Of a stretch of 64,000 nucleotides of DNA, positions 12,501-26,160 are shown piece after piece (the first letter of the stretch is position 1; each line of letters starts with the position of its first letter). Source of the stretch: Muscardinus avellanarius (taxonomy: Eukaryota > Chordata > Mammalia > Rodentia > Gliridae); the NCBI GenBank assembly GCA_963383645.1, contig OY726579.1, positions 1,093,501-1,157,500 on the forward strand, written 5' to 3'. Under the pieces are notes generated by a model that worked only from the letters and a program-made list of their open reading frames with translations, searched no databases and was not told where the DNA came from. The position numbers and the translations under genes are program-made.

Positions 12501-13729
12501 TTAGAATATTACTACACTGTTTCAATTATTGTAGCTTTATATGGCTTGAAATCAGAAAATATACATCTTCTAGCTTTGTTTTTTTCAAGATCGTTGTGGG
12601 TACCTAGAGTCCATATTCCATATTAGGATACTTTTTTTTCTGAAAAATAAATATATAAATATATGATAGTTTCACCTAAAAAATAGAAAAAAAATATTAA
12701 AAAAAAAAAAAAAAAAAAAAGGCTGAAGACCCACGCTGACCAACCAGGTAGTGACAAGCGGCCTGAGGACACACAGCGGGCACGCACACAGGAATACTTC
12801 CCATGTTAAATAGAAAATATGGGCTGGGCGTGGGGGCGCTCGCTGGTAATCCCAGTACTTGGGAAGCTGAGACACGAGGCTCACAAGTTCGAGGTCATTC
12901 TCAGAACTGAGAAACCTCAGTAACCTAGTGAGACCCTTTCTCCAAACAAAAACACAAAAAGGGCTAGGGATACAGCTTGGAAGTATTATTTCTGTTTATT
13001 TTGAGACCGGATCTCACTCAGTTGAAAGTTTCACTATTTGTCCTCAAGCCTGCAATCCTCCTGTCTCAGCCTCCCACACACTGAGATGATAAACGTACAC
13101 TACCATGCTCAGCTAAATCTTTTTTTTTTTTTTTTGGTGGTACTGGGGTGGAACCCAGAGGCTTTCTACCTCTGGGCTATACTCCCAGACCTTTTTATAT
13201 TTTATTTGGAAACAGGGTCTCACTGAGTTGCTGAGAGCCTCACTCAGTAGCTGAGGCTGGCTTCGAACCTGTGCGATCCTCCTGTCTCAGCCTCCCAAGC
13301 GCAGGGAATACAAGCGTGCCCACCGCGCCCGGCTCAGTTAAATCTTTTATATGTGTTACATTCTGTTTTCCCTCACGTTTCCAAAGTATACTTTTTTAGA
13401 CTTTTATTTATTTTTTAAGTTTTGGGGATTGAGCCCAGGGGCATTCTACTAACATATACTCCCAGCCCTCTTTATTTATTTTTTTGTTTTGAAACAGGGT
13501 CTTGTGAGCCTGTTTCCAAATAAAAATAAATAGGCCTGGAGGTATAGCTCAGAGTTGGAATGCCCATGTGTTCAATCCCCAGATCCACAAAAGAAACAGG
13601 GTCTCACTGGTTTGCTGAGTCTTGCTACTTGCTGAGGCTGTTCTCGAACCTGTGATCATCCTGTCTCTCCGCCTCCCACATACTAGGATAAGTGAAGTAA
13701 CACAATGTTCAATTTTGTCACAATTCACT

Positions 13730-13771
<42 letters not shown>

Positions 13772-16700
13772 TTTGCAGTACTGGGGATGGAACCCAGGGG
13801 CATTCTACCTCCAAGCTATATCCCTAGCCCTATTTTTTATTTTTTATTCTGAAACAGGGTCTCACTTAGTTACAAAGGGCTTAAGTAGCTGAGGCTGTGC
13901 TCGAACCTAGATCCTCCTGTCTCAGCCTCCCAAATGCTGGGATTACAAGTGTGCGCCACCATGCCCAGCTTCACTGGGGATATTAACTCATAAATTCAAC
14001 ATTAAAAGTGATTAAAAGATGCCATAAAAGGCCAGGCATGGTGGCACACGCTTGTAATCCCCGCACTTTGGAGGCTGAGACAGGAGGATCACACAGGTTT
14101 GAAGCAGCCTCAGCTACTTAACGAGGCTCTCAGCTACTTAGTGAGACCCTGTGTCCAAATATAAAAATAAAAAAGATAGGTCTGGGAGTAAAGTCCGGAG
14201 GTAGAAAAGCCCCTGGGTTCCACCTCCAGTACCACACACACAAAACCAAGCCATAAAATCTCTGCAACTTTACCCTTCTTTATCTTGGCTCTTGTTCAGT
14301 AAAGAGGAGATGTTACTTGCTGTTCTTTTCATAGCCATTGGATTATTATCTCCAGCAATATGATAACAGAAAGACCATTCCGTTGCCCCCTAAAAGACAA
14401 AAATTTTTTCTTGAAACAGAAGTAACAAATTACCAAAGAGAAAATTATTTCAGTCACTTGACAATAAAGAAGGTCTACCAGGTGCGGTGGTGCACACCTA
14501 TAATCCCAGTGCTTCGGAGGCTGAGAAGATGATCACAAGTTCAACAACTGCCTTAGCAATGTGGCAAGACTCGGCAAACCAGGGAGACTCTCTTTCAAAA
14601 CAAAAAGGGTCTAGAGTGTAGCCCAGAAGTAGAATGCCCTGGGTTCAATCTCCAGTACCAAAAAAAAAAAAAAAAAAAAAAGCCACCTCAAATAGAACTG
14701 ACTCAATCACCTACCTATAAGCCTTTGGACTGTGACTTTATATAATCTGATCTGCTGAAATATTTAACAGTTTCAAAATAAAATTCTACTTCTTCAGCAT
14801 GACAGGTTCTTTTGTTTGTTTGCGGTATGGGGATGAAATGTTGGGGCATTCAACCTCCGAGCTACATGCCCAGTCCTATTTTATTCTTTACTTTGAAGCA
14901 GGGTCTCACTGAGTTGCACAGGGCCGCACTAAGTAGCCGAGGCTGGCTGCGAACCGCGATCCTCGGTTCACTTAGAAAACTTCTACTTAGAAAATCCTTT
15001 TCAGGCTGACACAGGAGGACTGCATGTTTGAGGACAGCCTCATACTTTCACCAACAAAGTAAGATCCTGTTTCAAAAATAAATACAAAGTCAGGCGTGGT
15101 GGCGCACACTTGTAATCCCGGTACTTGGGAGGCTGAGACAGGAAGATCACAGGTTCAAAGCCAGCCTTGCCAACTTAGCAAGGGCCTCAGCAACCTAACG
15201 AGACCCTGGTTCCAAATAAGAAATACAATCAGAGCAGGAGTGCACCTTGGAGGTAGAATATCTTTGGGGTCCATCCCTAGTGCCAGAACAACAACAAACG
15301 ACTAGAAGTAGAGATGGGGGCCATGGGCGGTGGCGCACAATTGTAATCCCAGCATCACGGTTTGCAGACCGCCTCAGCTACTTAGGCCCTCTGCAACTTA
15401 GCGGGACCTTGTTTCAAAAAATAAAGAATAAAAAATAGGGCAGGGGGTGTAGCTTGGAGGTAGAATGCCCCTGGGTTCCATCCTCAGTACCGCAAAAAAA
15501 AAAGAAAAGAGAGTACAGCTTGGAGGTAGAATGCCCATGGGCTCAACCCCCAGTACCACAAGAAAAAAAAAAATAATAACTTTCCAGTTCTTGCTTTGCT
15601 TTATACTACTTTTATCCTTCCTCTCAACAAGCCTTGTCACTTAGCCAGGAAAGAACGAAACAAAACAAAACAAAAAAACCGGGCATGGTGACACGTGCTT
15701 ATAATCCCATATTCCCAGCATTTGGGAGGCTTAGAAGGTAAGATCCAGGTTCGCAGCCAGCCTTAGCTACTTAGTGAGGCCCTTTACAACTCAGTGAGAC
15801 CCTGTTTCAAAGTAAATAAAAAATAGGGCTGAGGGTATAGCTTGGAGGGTCTCACCAAGTTGCTGAGAGCCTCACTAAGTAGCTGAGGCTGGCCTCGAAC
15901 CTGCACGATCCTCCTGTCTCAGCCTCCCAAGCGCGGGGATTACAAGCGTGCGCCACCATGCCCGGCTTGTTATGTCTAATTTGCCCAATAGGTCTCGAAC
16001 ATTCTGGATGTATCATGCGCTTATCTAAGTTATTACCTCTATTGGTATTGCCCCTGTTCCACACATTGGATCAACTATTATATCAGTAGGTTGAGGTGCA
16101 CAGAGCCTGGAGAAAAGAGAAACAAAAATAAGAAATAGCCTATGTTAAGAGGCTCAACTAAAGCCAAAGCTCCCACAATGACAATTTCTAAAGCTAAAGA
16201 TCATTATCACATTGGAAAGAAGACCGATCTATAGCCATTTAAACAATAAATTTGGTGCCAGGCGTGGCGGCGCACACTTGTGATCCCAGTATTCGGGAGG
16301 CAGAGAACTCTGGGGTCTCACTGAGTTGCACAGGGCCTCACTAAGTAGCTGAGGCTGTCCACGAACCCGGATCCTCCTGGTCAGCCTCTCAAATGCTGGG
16401 ATTATAAGCATGCGCCACCATGCCTGGCTCACAAAATACATGTGTAATTTCAAAATAAAAAATAAAATAGGGCTAGAGGTAAAGGAAGCAGAACACCTCT
16501 GTGTTCAATCTCTGATATCATGCATACACAAAAGAGAGGTAGATGAAAACTAGCATTCTAATTTTTTTTTTAAAGATTTAAAGAAGTTTATTAAAAGATA
16601 GAAATGCAGAGGATAGGTTCAGCTCCATACCAGACTGGCATGGAGGGGTGACTTGAATGAATACACCCTCATTCTAATTTTAAAATCGAGAAAATTGAAA

Positions 16701-19700
16701 ATTGAAAGACGTGCTGGGTGTGGTGGTGTACACGCTTGTCATCCCAGCATTCGGGAGGCCGAGACCGGAGGATCACGGTTCACAGCCAGCCTCAGCTACT
16801 TAGTGAGGCCCTCTATCAATATAAAGAATAAAAAAATAGGGCAGGGGGTGGAGCTCGGAGGTTGGATGCCCCTGGATTCCAACCCCAGATCCACAAAAAA
16901 AAGAAGAGAAATGAAAGATGTGATATTTTCAGGATCAAGAAAAGAAGACTGGATATAGATGTATTATGTTATCCACCCCACCCCAAAATCAGTGGTACTG
17001 GGGATTGAACCCAGGGCACTGCAAGCACTTTTACCACTGGGCTACATCCCTGCCCCCAAAATCAGCGTTTTGAAGGTAATATCCGAAGCAAGTCTCTGCT
17101 TGAATCCATTCTCTTACCTGAGCATCCCGTAGGCAAGGGTGGACCTAAGAGTAGTGGGTCCAAAATGTGTGATGTTTCTGCGGTGGAGGCTCTCCTCCGT
17201 GAGCGCGATGCCCACGATGACTTCACTGTCGTGGATGTTCAAGAGGACCTACGGTGAAGTTACAGGGACTTCTAAGCCTCTTCAAACTGCATTTGGTATT
17301 GTGTGTGTGTGTGTGTAGTACTGGAAATGAAATCCAGGGTCATTCTACCTCTGAGCTCCACCCCCAGCCCTATTTTTAATTTATTTATTTATTTTTGCGG
17401 TACTGGGGATGGAACCCAGGGGCAGTTGACCTCCGAGCTCCACCCCCAGCCCTATTTTTTTATTCTTTATTTGAAACAGAGTCTCACTGACTTACAAAGG
17501 GCTTCACTAAATAGCTGAGGCTGTCCTAGAACTGCAATCCTCCATCTCAGCCTCCCAAATGCTGGAATTGTTACAAGAATGAGCCACCACACCAGGCCTG
17601 GGTTTTTTCTTTATTTTGAAACACAGTTTCACTAAGTTGTAGAGTACCTCACTAAGTGGCTGAGGCTGGCCCGTGAACCTCTTAACCATCTTGTCTCAGC
17701 CTCCCAAATGCTGGGATTACAAGCATGCACCACCACGTCCGGCTTGTATTTTTTAATTCTTAAACAGGGTCTCACTAGGTTGCTGAGAATCTCTCTACAC
17801 TGCTGAGGCTGGCTTTGAACCTGTGATCCTCCTGTCTTAGCCTCCTAAGTACTGGGATTATAGGTGTGCACTGGCTTGCCCAGAGCACCAAATACTTTTT
17901 ATGTATCATCTCTCTTTTTTTTTGGTGGTGGTACTAGGGTTCCTGGAAGCCCTCTACCTCCGGGCTACACTCCCAGACTTATTTTATATTTTTTATATTT
18001 GGAAACAGAGTCTCTTAAGCCAGCGCGGCTGGTTTCGAACCTGCGTGCTCCTCCTGTCTCCGCCTCCCAAGCATAAGGATTACAAGTGTGCGTCACCACT
18101 CCTGGCTGTATCATTTCATTTAACCTTCAAAATATACTGCCTGCCCTTGAAACACAAGCTCAGATAATCTTGTCCAACATTACACAGCTGTGGAGTCAAT
18201 CTGGACCCAATTTATGGGTCTTCACATCCGACTCGCTCTGTCACCTCAGTTTAACTGTCCCTGCTAACTGGCTTAGAATGAAAAGTCTCCACATCGGTGA
18301 CAACTTTCTCGAATCCTCACAGAGCTGGCACCTACCTCCACGTCGAAGTTGGTCATGTCGGCCTTCCACTGAAAATGCTCTTGGACCGCACCCCCGAAAT
18401 CTCGCGCAGCCTCGTTGGAGGTGAAGCAGTGCCCCTCTCCTGCCCGGCTGCACGTGACTCTGAACTTGAGCACGCGCGGCTCCGTGTCCTCTCTTAAGGC
18501 GTCCTCCATCTCGTCTTGGCACGCCGCCACGTCGTCGCCTACCAACGTGGACACCTCCTCCTTGATGGCCAGGTTTTCGTAGTAGTCTAGGATGTGCGAG
18601 TCTAAACACTTGCAGGTGAGCTCGTTCACACCCGGCTCGTCTACTTTGTCTCCTTGTCCATTAGCAATCTTCCCTTTAACTGAATTCTGATTTATCTTTT
18701 TGCGCTTTGTCTTCTTTTTCTTGAAACTCCTGTTAATTTCCCAGGCCTCTAACGGGTCTGCCCACGGGAGTTTTCCAGCCAAGTCTTCAAAATCCTTTAG
18801 AATTTCTTCCTATGAAAGACAGAAAATGAAACCCATTCACTTTTCACCACTTTAATCACACAAATAAACCCCTACTCTGCTTACAGACTAATCATTCCAT
18901 TAGATGTGGGGGAATGCATATCAAGAGAAAATAGTGCCTGCAATTAAGGAAATTCAAACCTCAATGAGAAATTAGGACATATAAACATTAGACTACTAAC
19001 AATAACAGAAGACGGACTGGAAGATCAGAAGCAGGGTTTTGTAAACCGGGCACGGGCACACATGCATGTAATCCAAGTACTTGGGAGGCTGAGACGGGAA
19101 GATCACAGGTTCAAAGACAACCTAAGCTATTTAGTAAAGCTCTCAGCAACTTAGCAAGATCCTATTTCCAAATTAAAAAAAAAAGAGGATAGAGGGTATA
19201 GCTCAGTGATAAAAAAGAAAAAGAAAAGAAAAAGAAAAGAAGAAACTCAGCCTAGTGTAACCCCTGCACCATCTTAGAGCAGCACTGCAGGACCACGCTC
19301 TTCCCCACTGTGCCCCTCATCATTAAATGACAAGTTAATAGCACATTCAGAGAGCACGATCCACTTAAGAATCCTCCCAAGTCATTCCTTAACTGTTTTA
19401 TTTTCTGGAAGTGCTTAGCACTATCAGAGGAGTCTAGGTCTCTCCCTGTTCCCCCTCGGGGCTCCTCCCAGAACATAAATGCCCCGTGGAAGGACCTTAT
19501 CTGCCTTGACCTTTGCTATAACCGACACACCTAGAACAGCATTGCCTTATAAAAGGTGGTCATAAATAGCTACCAGACAACATGTGATCACGTGTGGAAA
19601 GGGGAAGTGCGGAGTAATGCTGCCAAATGTAACTACTCAAACACATTTATGTATTTATTTATTTACTGTGGTACTGGGGGTGGAACCCCGGGGCTTTTCT

Positions 19701-21175
19701 ATCTCAGAGCTATACTCCCAGATCTATTTTATACTTTGTTTGAAAACAGGGTCTCACTAAGTTGCAGAGGGCCTCACTAAGTAAGCCGAGGCTGGCTTCG
19801 AACCTGTGCCATCCTCCTGTCCTAGCTTCACAAACACTGGGATTATAAACATGTTGGGATTATAAGCATGTTCCACCACACCTGGCTAACTACTGAAATA
19901 TAAACTGAACGCTGGGCGTGGCAGCGCATGCTTGTAATCCCAGTATTTGGGAGGCTGAGACAGGAGGATCTCAGTTCACGGACAGCCTCAGCTACTTAGT
20001 GAAGCCCTATGCAACTCAGTAGACCCTGTTTCTTTTCTTTTCTTTTCTTTTTGGTGGTACTGGGGGTGGTTCCCAGAGGCTTTCTACCTCCGAGCTATAC
20101 TCCCAGACCTTTTTTATATTTTATCTGGAAACAGGGTCTCACTGAGTTGCTGAGAGCCTCACTAAGTAGCTGAGGCTGGCTTGGAACCTGTGCAATCCTC
20201 CTGTCTCAGCCTCCCAAGCGCGGGGATTACAAACGTGCACCACCACGCCTGGCTAACCCTGTTTCAAAATAAAGAATGAAAAATAGGAGCCAGGCATGGT
20301 GGCGCACGCCAGTAATCCTAGCATTTGGGAGGTTAAGACCATACTACAGCCTTAGCTACTTAATGAGGCCCTCGACAACTTAGTGAGACCCTGTTTCAAA
20401 ATAAAGAATAAAAAACAGGGCAGGGAGTGTAGCTCGAGGTCAAATGCCCCCGGTTGCATCCCCAGACCTGAAAAAAAAAAGGAAAGAATAAAATATAAAA
20501 TATAGAGCTGAAGGTATAACATGGAGGTAGAATGCCCCTCAGTACTGCAAAAAATATTTAAATTGAGCCCTCCTCATTTCACACACTAACATCTAGTGTT
20601 AGCATATTGGACACAGAGATACAGAACATTTCCACTGGAAAGTTCTATTACATGGCACTGGTACTGACAGATGTGCTACTAAAGAACTAAACAGACACGA
20701 GTACTGACCAAGGGAACTGAAACCTGGTCATGGGAGGGAAATCTCTGCTACTTACTGGGAACCTACTCAAATAATGTCAAATCCAGAGTCAGCAAACTCA
20801 ACGCTAATTACAAATAACTTTCTCATAAAGGCCCTTTAGCGTGTAATTCCAGTGACTCGAGAAGCTGAGGCAGGAGGATTGTAAGACTGAAGCCATCCTG
20901 GCCAACTAAGTAACCCTGAGGTGGGCAGAGTTAGGAAGACAGAGAGTTGTCCCTGGGTAGCTCTTAGAAATTCATCCCAAGCCAGGCCTGGCGGTGCACT
21001 CTTGTAATCCCAGCATTCTGGAGGCTGAGACTGGAGGACAGCAGTTCATGGACAGCCTCAGCTACTTAGTGAGGCTCTCCACAACTTAGTGAGACCCTGT
21101 TTCAAAATAAAGAATAAAAAATAGGATAAGGGGTGTAGTTCGAGGGTCGATGCCCCTGGGTTCCATCCCGAGACT

Positions 21176-21212
<37 letters not shown>

Positions 21213-24200
21213 GAGCTGGGTGTGGTGACAACCGCTTGTCATCCCAGCATTGGGAAGGCTGAGACAGGAGGATCACAGTTCGTGGACAGCCTCAGCTACT
21301 TAGTGAGACCCTTTGCGACTCAGTCAGACCTTGTTTCAAAATATAAAACATAAAATTAGGCTGGGGTGTAGCTAGGAGATAGAATGCCCCTGGGTTCGAC
21401 CCCCCCAAAAAAAGGTATAGAATTTGCACATAACCTACACATATCATCTCTAGATTACTTGTCGTACCTGATGCTATAGAAATGGTTATTGTATTGCTTA
21501 TAAAATAATGACAAGAAAATAAGTGTGTACATATTCAGTATAGACTAATTTTTTTTTTTTTTTTTTTTTTGGTACTGGGGATGGAGCCCAAGGGCTTTCT
21601 ACCTCTGGGCTACACCTCCAGACCTATTTTATATTTTATTTGGAAACAGGGTCTCACTTAGTTGCTGAGAGCCTCACTAAGCTGCTGAGGCTGGCTTCGA
21701 ACCTGCGATCCTCCTGTCTCAGCCTCCCAAGTGCAGGGATTACAAGTGTGTGCCACCACGCTGGGCTAGACTAAAATTTTTTTCAATTATTTTCAATCTA
21801 CAGTTGACTGAATCTAAATGGATACAGAGGGCAACTATGTTCTCCTTTGGAATAACTTTGAAGCAAGGAGAAGAAAAGGTTAGTAGTATGGAAATTATAC
21901 CTCAATAAAGCCATTAAACAAAAAGGAAGAGGAAGCAGGAAGAACTAGAAGTCATTTATCCGCAAACATGTGATCATGATTGTGTCACACCAGGGTTTTT
22001 TCCTGCTGACCTTGAACACCTTCAAGACTTCTCCCACCAAAAGAGCCACTTATACATAGCAGGTCCAACAGAAACATCCTCATTAAAAGACAAGCAATTG
22101 AGCCAGGCATGGTGGGGCACACTTGTAATCCCATTATTTGAGAGGCTGAGACAGGAGGACTGCAGTTCGCAGACAGCCTCAGCTACTCAGTGAGGCCCTC
22201 TGCAACTCAGTGAGACCCTGTTTCAAAATAAAGAATAAAAATAGGGCTGGGGGTGGAGCTCGGAGGTAGAATGCCCTTGGGTTCAATAACCGGTACCACA
22301 AAAACCAAAACAAAAATAAAAAGAGCAATTATTGAAATTTAGCACAGGATTTACATGAAAGTAAAAAAAGGAAAACAGGAAACAGACAAAAAGCAGTAAT
22401 GGAGCCGAGAACAGTGGCGCAAACCTGTAATCCCAACGCTTGGGGAGCTGATGCGAGGTTGGAGGTTCAAGGCCAGCCTCAGCAATTTAGCAAGACTATG
22501 TTCAAAACAAAAAGTAACATATCAAAGGCAATCACTAAGCCAAATATGAGAAGGAAGAAAGGCAAAAGGAAGAGAGTGGGAATTGGGAAGGGCTAAATGA
22601 GTGGTGTGTGCATGTATGCCTCTACCATCGTGTACCCCATTAAGATGTATGACTACGGCTGGGCGTGGTGGTGCACACTTGTCATCCCAGCATTTGGGAG
22701 GCTGAGACCAGAGGATTGCGGTTCCCGGCCAGCCCCAGCTACTTAGTGAGGCCCTCGGCAACTTGGTGAGACCCTGTTTCAAGATAAAAAGTAAAAAATA
22801 GGGCAAGTATAGCTCTGAGGTCTAATGCCCTTGGGTTCCATCCCCAGATCCAAATAAATAAATAAATAAATAAATAAAGTAAGGCTGGAGGTGTAGCTCA
22901 GAGGTAGAGTGTCTCTGGGTTCAATCCCAAATTGAAGGTATAGCTTGAAGGCAGAACACCTCTAGCCAGTATAAAAACAAAACAAAAAAACCAGGAAGTC
23001 TAAAGGGTTATAATACTTTATAATACTGGTAGTTCAAAGTTACATTTGTAGCTAATAAAGTTTTAATCTATTTTCATTGTTTCAGGTCTGGTGTTTTGTT
23101 GTTTCTTTGGGCTTTTTTGCCGGTCTGAGGATGGAATCCAGGGGCATTCTACCTCCAAGCTATACCCCCTTTCCTATTATTTTTATTCCTTAATTTGAAA
23201 CCAGGTCTCACTGAGTTGCCGAGGACCTAAGTAGCTGAGGCTGTCCGCGAATCGCGATCCTCGTCTCAGCCTCCCGAATGCTGGGATTACAAGCGTGCCC
23301 ACCACGCCCGGCCAGCTCCAGTGTTTGGTTTCTGTGGTACTAGAGATTCGAACCTATGATCCAGTTTTAGCCTCCCAAGTATTGGGATTACAAGCATGTG
23401 CCAGCATGCCTAGATTATTATTGTTTTTTTGTTGAAACAAAGTCTCACTAAGTAACGGAGGACCTCATTACATTGGACACTGCTGAAGGTGGCCTACAGC
23501 CTTCCATCCACCTGTTTTAGCCTCCCAAGTACTGGGATTACAGGTGTGCACCATCCACCACGCCCAGCTGGTTGTATTTTCTCCAGGTTGTGAGTTCTTA
23601 TCAGCGTGACTCATGTTTGAATATGTACTGAATATCACCCTGTTGGAAATGAAAAAGAATTAGGCAGCATATCATAGGTGCCTTAAGAAAGATGAATTCT
23701 AAGGGAGTAACACTGAACGAAATGTTTTTAAGCATCTGATTCTGTAAACATGACCAAAAAGGGATGTAGAAAAAACCTGAAGTCTTACTGTGATCTATTT
23801 TCAACTTTCAGCTTAAGAAGCAGCTGAACATTTAGAACTCAAATGCTAAATACATGGTGGAGACAAAGCTGTTGTCCTAACGACTAAAGGATTTTAAAAT
23901 ACTACTTTGGCTTTGTTTCAAAAACTAAAATTAAGTTGGGCATGGTGGTGCACGTTTGTAATCCCAGCATTTGAAAGGCTGAGACAGGAGGATCAGCAGG
24001 TTCGAGGCCAGTCTCCGGTACTTAAGTCCCTCTGCAACTTATGAGACCCTGTTTCAAAAATAAGGAATAAAAAATAGGGATAGGGGTGTATTTCAGAGGT
24101 AAAATGCCCTTGGGTTCAATCCCCAGGAGCACAGAAAATAAAAAGGAAGGAAGGAAAATAGGGCTAGTAGTAGAGCTCCGAGATAAAACTGTCATCCTCC

Positions 24201-24261
24201 TGTCTTAGCCTCCCAAGTACTGGGATTATAGGTGTGCACCACCATGCCTAGCTCAAGACTG

Positions 24262-24306
<45 letters not shown>

Positions 24307-26089
24307 GGGGATGAAACACAGTGGCATTCTACCTCCAAAATACTCTCCTAGCCCTACTTTTAATTCTTTATTTTGAATTAGGGTCTCACTGAGTTGCAAA
24401 GGGACTAAGTTGCTGAGGCTGGCAGCGATCAGTGATCCTCCTGTCTCAGCCTCCACCAAATGCTGGGATTACAAGCGTGCGCCACCATGCCCAGCTCCCA
24501 GAGCTATTTTTTTATTCTTTATTTTCAAACAGGATCTCATTGAGTTGCAGAGGGCTTCGCTAAGTAGCTAGGGCTGGCTGTGAACCTGCGATCCTCCTGT
24601 CTCAGCCTCCCAAGTACTAGGATTATAAGTGTGTACCACCACGCCTGGCTTCATAACTGATTTTTTTTTTGGGGGGGATGGAACCCAGGGGCATTCAACC
24701 TCTATACCCCCCGCCCTATTTTTTATTCTTTATTTTGAAACAGAGTCTCACTAAGTTGACGAGGGCCTCACTACGAAGCTGAGGCCGTTTGCAAACTCAA
24801 TCTTCTGGTCTCAGCCTCCTGAATGCAGGGATTACAAGCGTGCGCCACCATGCCTGGCCCAAAATTGGTTTTTAAAAGCAACTTTTTAGATTTGCCATTA
24901 GGAAAACCTCTGGATTTTACTGTGGGAAAAAAGGTTGCCATTATTTATTAAAAGAGGAGGGGCTGGGAGTATGGCTCAGTGGAGAGCATGTACCTAGCGA
25001 CAGTAATGCTACATAATAAACAGACTGTAGAGAGCAGAAATGTATCTTTGAGGAGGGAAATCAGTGTCAGGTGTGAGGAACTCACCTTTGTGTCCTTAAA
25101 ATGGTAATCTTTAAGCTCCTGAACAACCACAAATAAATTATCAACTGACCTTAGGCAGTGAACCTGGGGAGAAAAACAAATGTTAGAAACAAATTCTGAA
25201 AAAACTTTTTTTTTTTTTTGGTGGTACTGGGGGTGGAAGCCAGAGGCTTTCTACCTCTGGGCTATACTCCCAGACCTTTTTTATTTATTTTATTTTTAGT
25301 GGTTCTGGGGTTCCTGGAAGCCCTTCTACCTCCAGGCTACACTCCCAGGCCCATTTTTTATATTTTTATTTGGAAACAGGGTCTCTTAAGCCAGCGCAGC
25401 TGGCTTTGAACCTGTGTGATCCTCCTGTCTCTGCCTCCCAAGTGCGGGGATTACAAGCGTGCACCACCACGCCCGGCTAACCTTTTTTATATATTTTTTG
25501 GAAACAGGGTCTCACTAAGTTGCTGAAAGCCTCACTAAGTAGCTGAGGCTGGCTTCGAACCTGTGCGATCCTCCTGTCTCAGCCTCCCAAGCGCGGGGAT
25601 TACAAGCGTGTGCCACCACGCCCGGCATTGAAAAAACTTTTTAATAACATAAACTATCAACAATATAAGAAGCAGGGCTCGGTGTGGTGGCGCATGCTTG
25701 TAATCCCAGCATTCAGGAGGTGGAGACAGGAGGATCGCAGTTCTAGGACAGCCTCAGCTACTTAGCAAGGCCCTTCACAAGTCAATAAAACCCTGTTTCA
25801 AAAAATAAAACTAAGCCGGGTGTGGTGGTGCACGCTTGTAATCCCTAGCATGCTTGGGAGGCAGACAGGAGGATCTCGCAGGTTCGAAGCCAGCCTCGCT
25901 GGCTTAAGAGACCCTGTTTTCAAATAAAATATAAAATAGGTCTGGGAGTGTAGCCTGGAGGTAGAAGGGTTCCACCCCCAGTACCACCACCAAAATAAAA
26001 TATAAAAAAGACTAAAAAAAAAAAAAAAAAAAAAAAGTACAATGTAGCTCAGAGGTAGAATACCCCTGGTTCAATCCCCAGTACACCAC

Positions 26090-26160
<71 letters not shown>

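Larger units (their letters stand above)
10215..12720 (+). mobile_element. ORF1-only LINE-1 derivative (half-LINE), copy 1
   Basis: The 5' UTR begins GACTTCCGGGAAGATGGCGA and has a GC hairpin at 10243-10264 (8-bp stem, 6-nt loop). An intact ORF1 lies at 11012-11896. From about 11925 to 12650 the sequence matches the antisense strand of a mammalian L1 ORF2 region, followed by an A tail. There is no sense ORF2. It is flanked by A-runs plus GGCTGAAG (10207-10214 and 12721-12728), a typical L1-type target duplication. It inserted at the 3' edge of an older SINE (9985-10206), whose own duplication GGCTGAAGACC is at 9974-9984 and 12721-12731. It lacks the G-rich 3' UTR seen in copy 2 and polyadenylated shortly after an internal AATAAA near 12645. 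It resembles the HAL1 class of half-LINEs in principle. Confidence 0.88.

Noticed and set aside
11920..12655. Inverted ORF2 segment as a twin-priming 5' inversion of a single L1
   Set aside because: Twin priming inverts the 5' end of a truncated insertion. Here a full 5' UTR and ORF1 lie upstream, and a second locus has the same junction.
18241..18609. 122-codon frame opposite in phase to THUMPD3 exon 3
   Set aside because: Shadow frame of a real coding exon; its arginine- and glycine-rich composition is a by-product.
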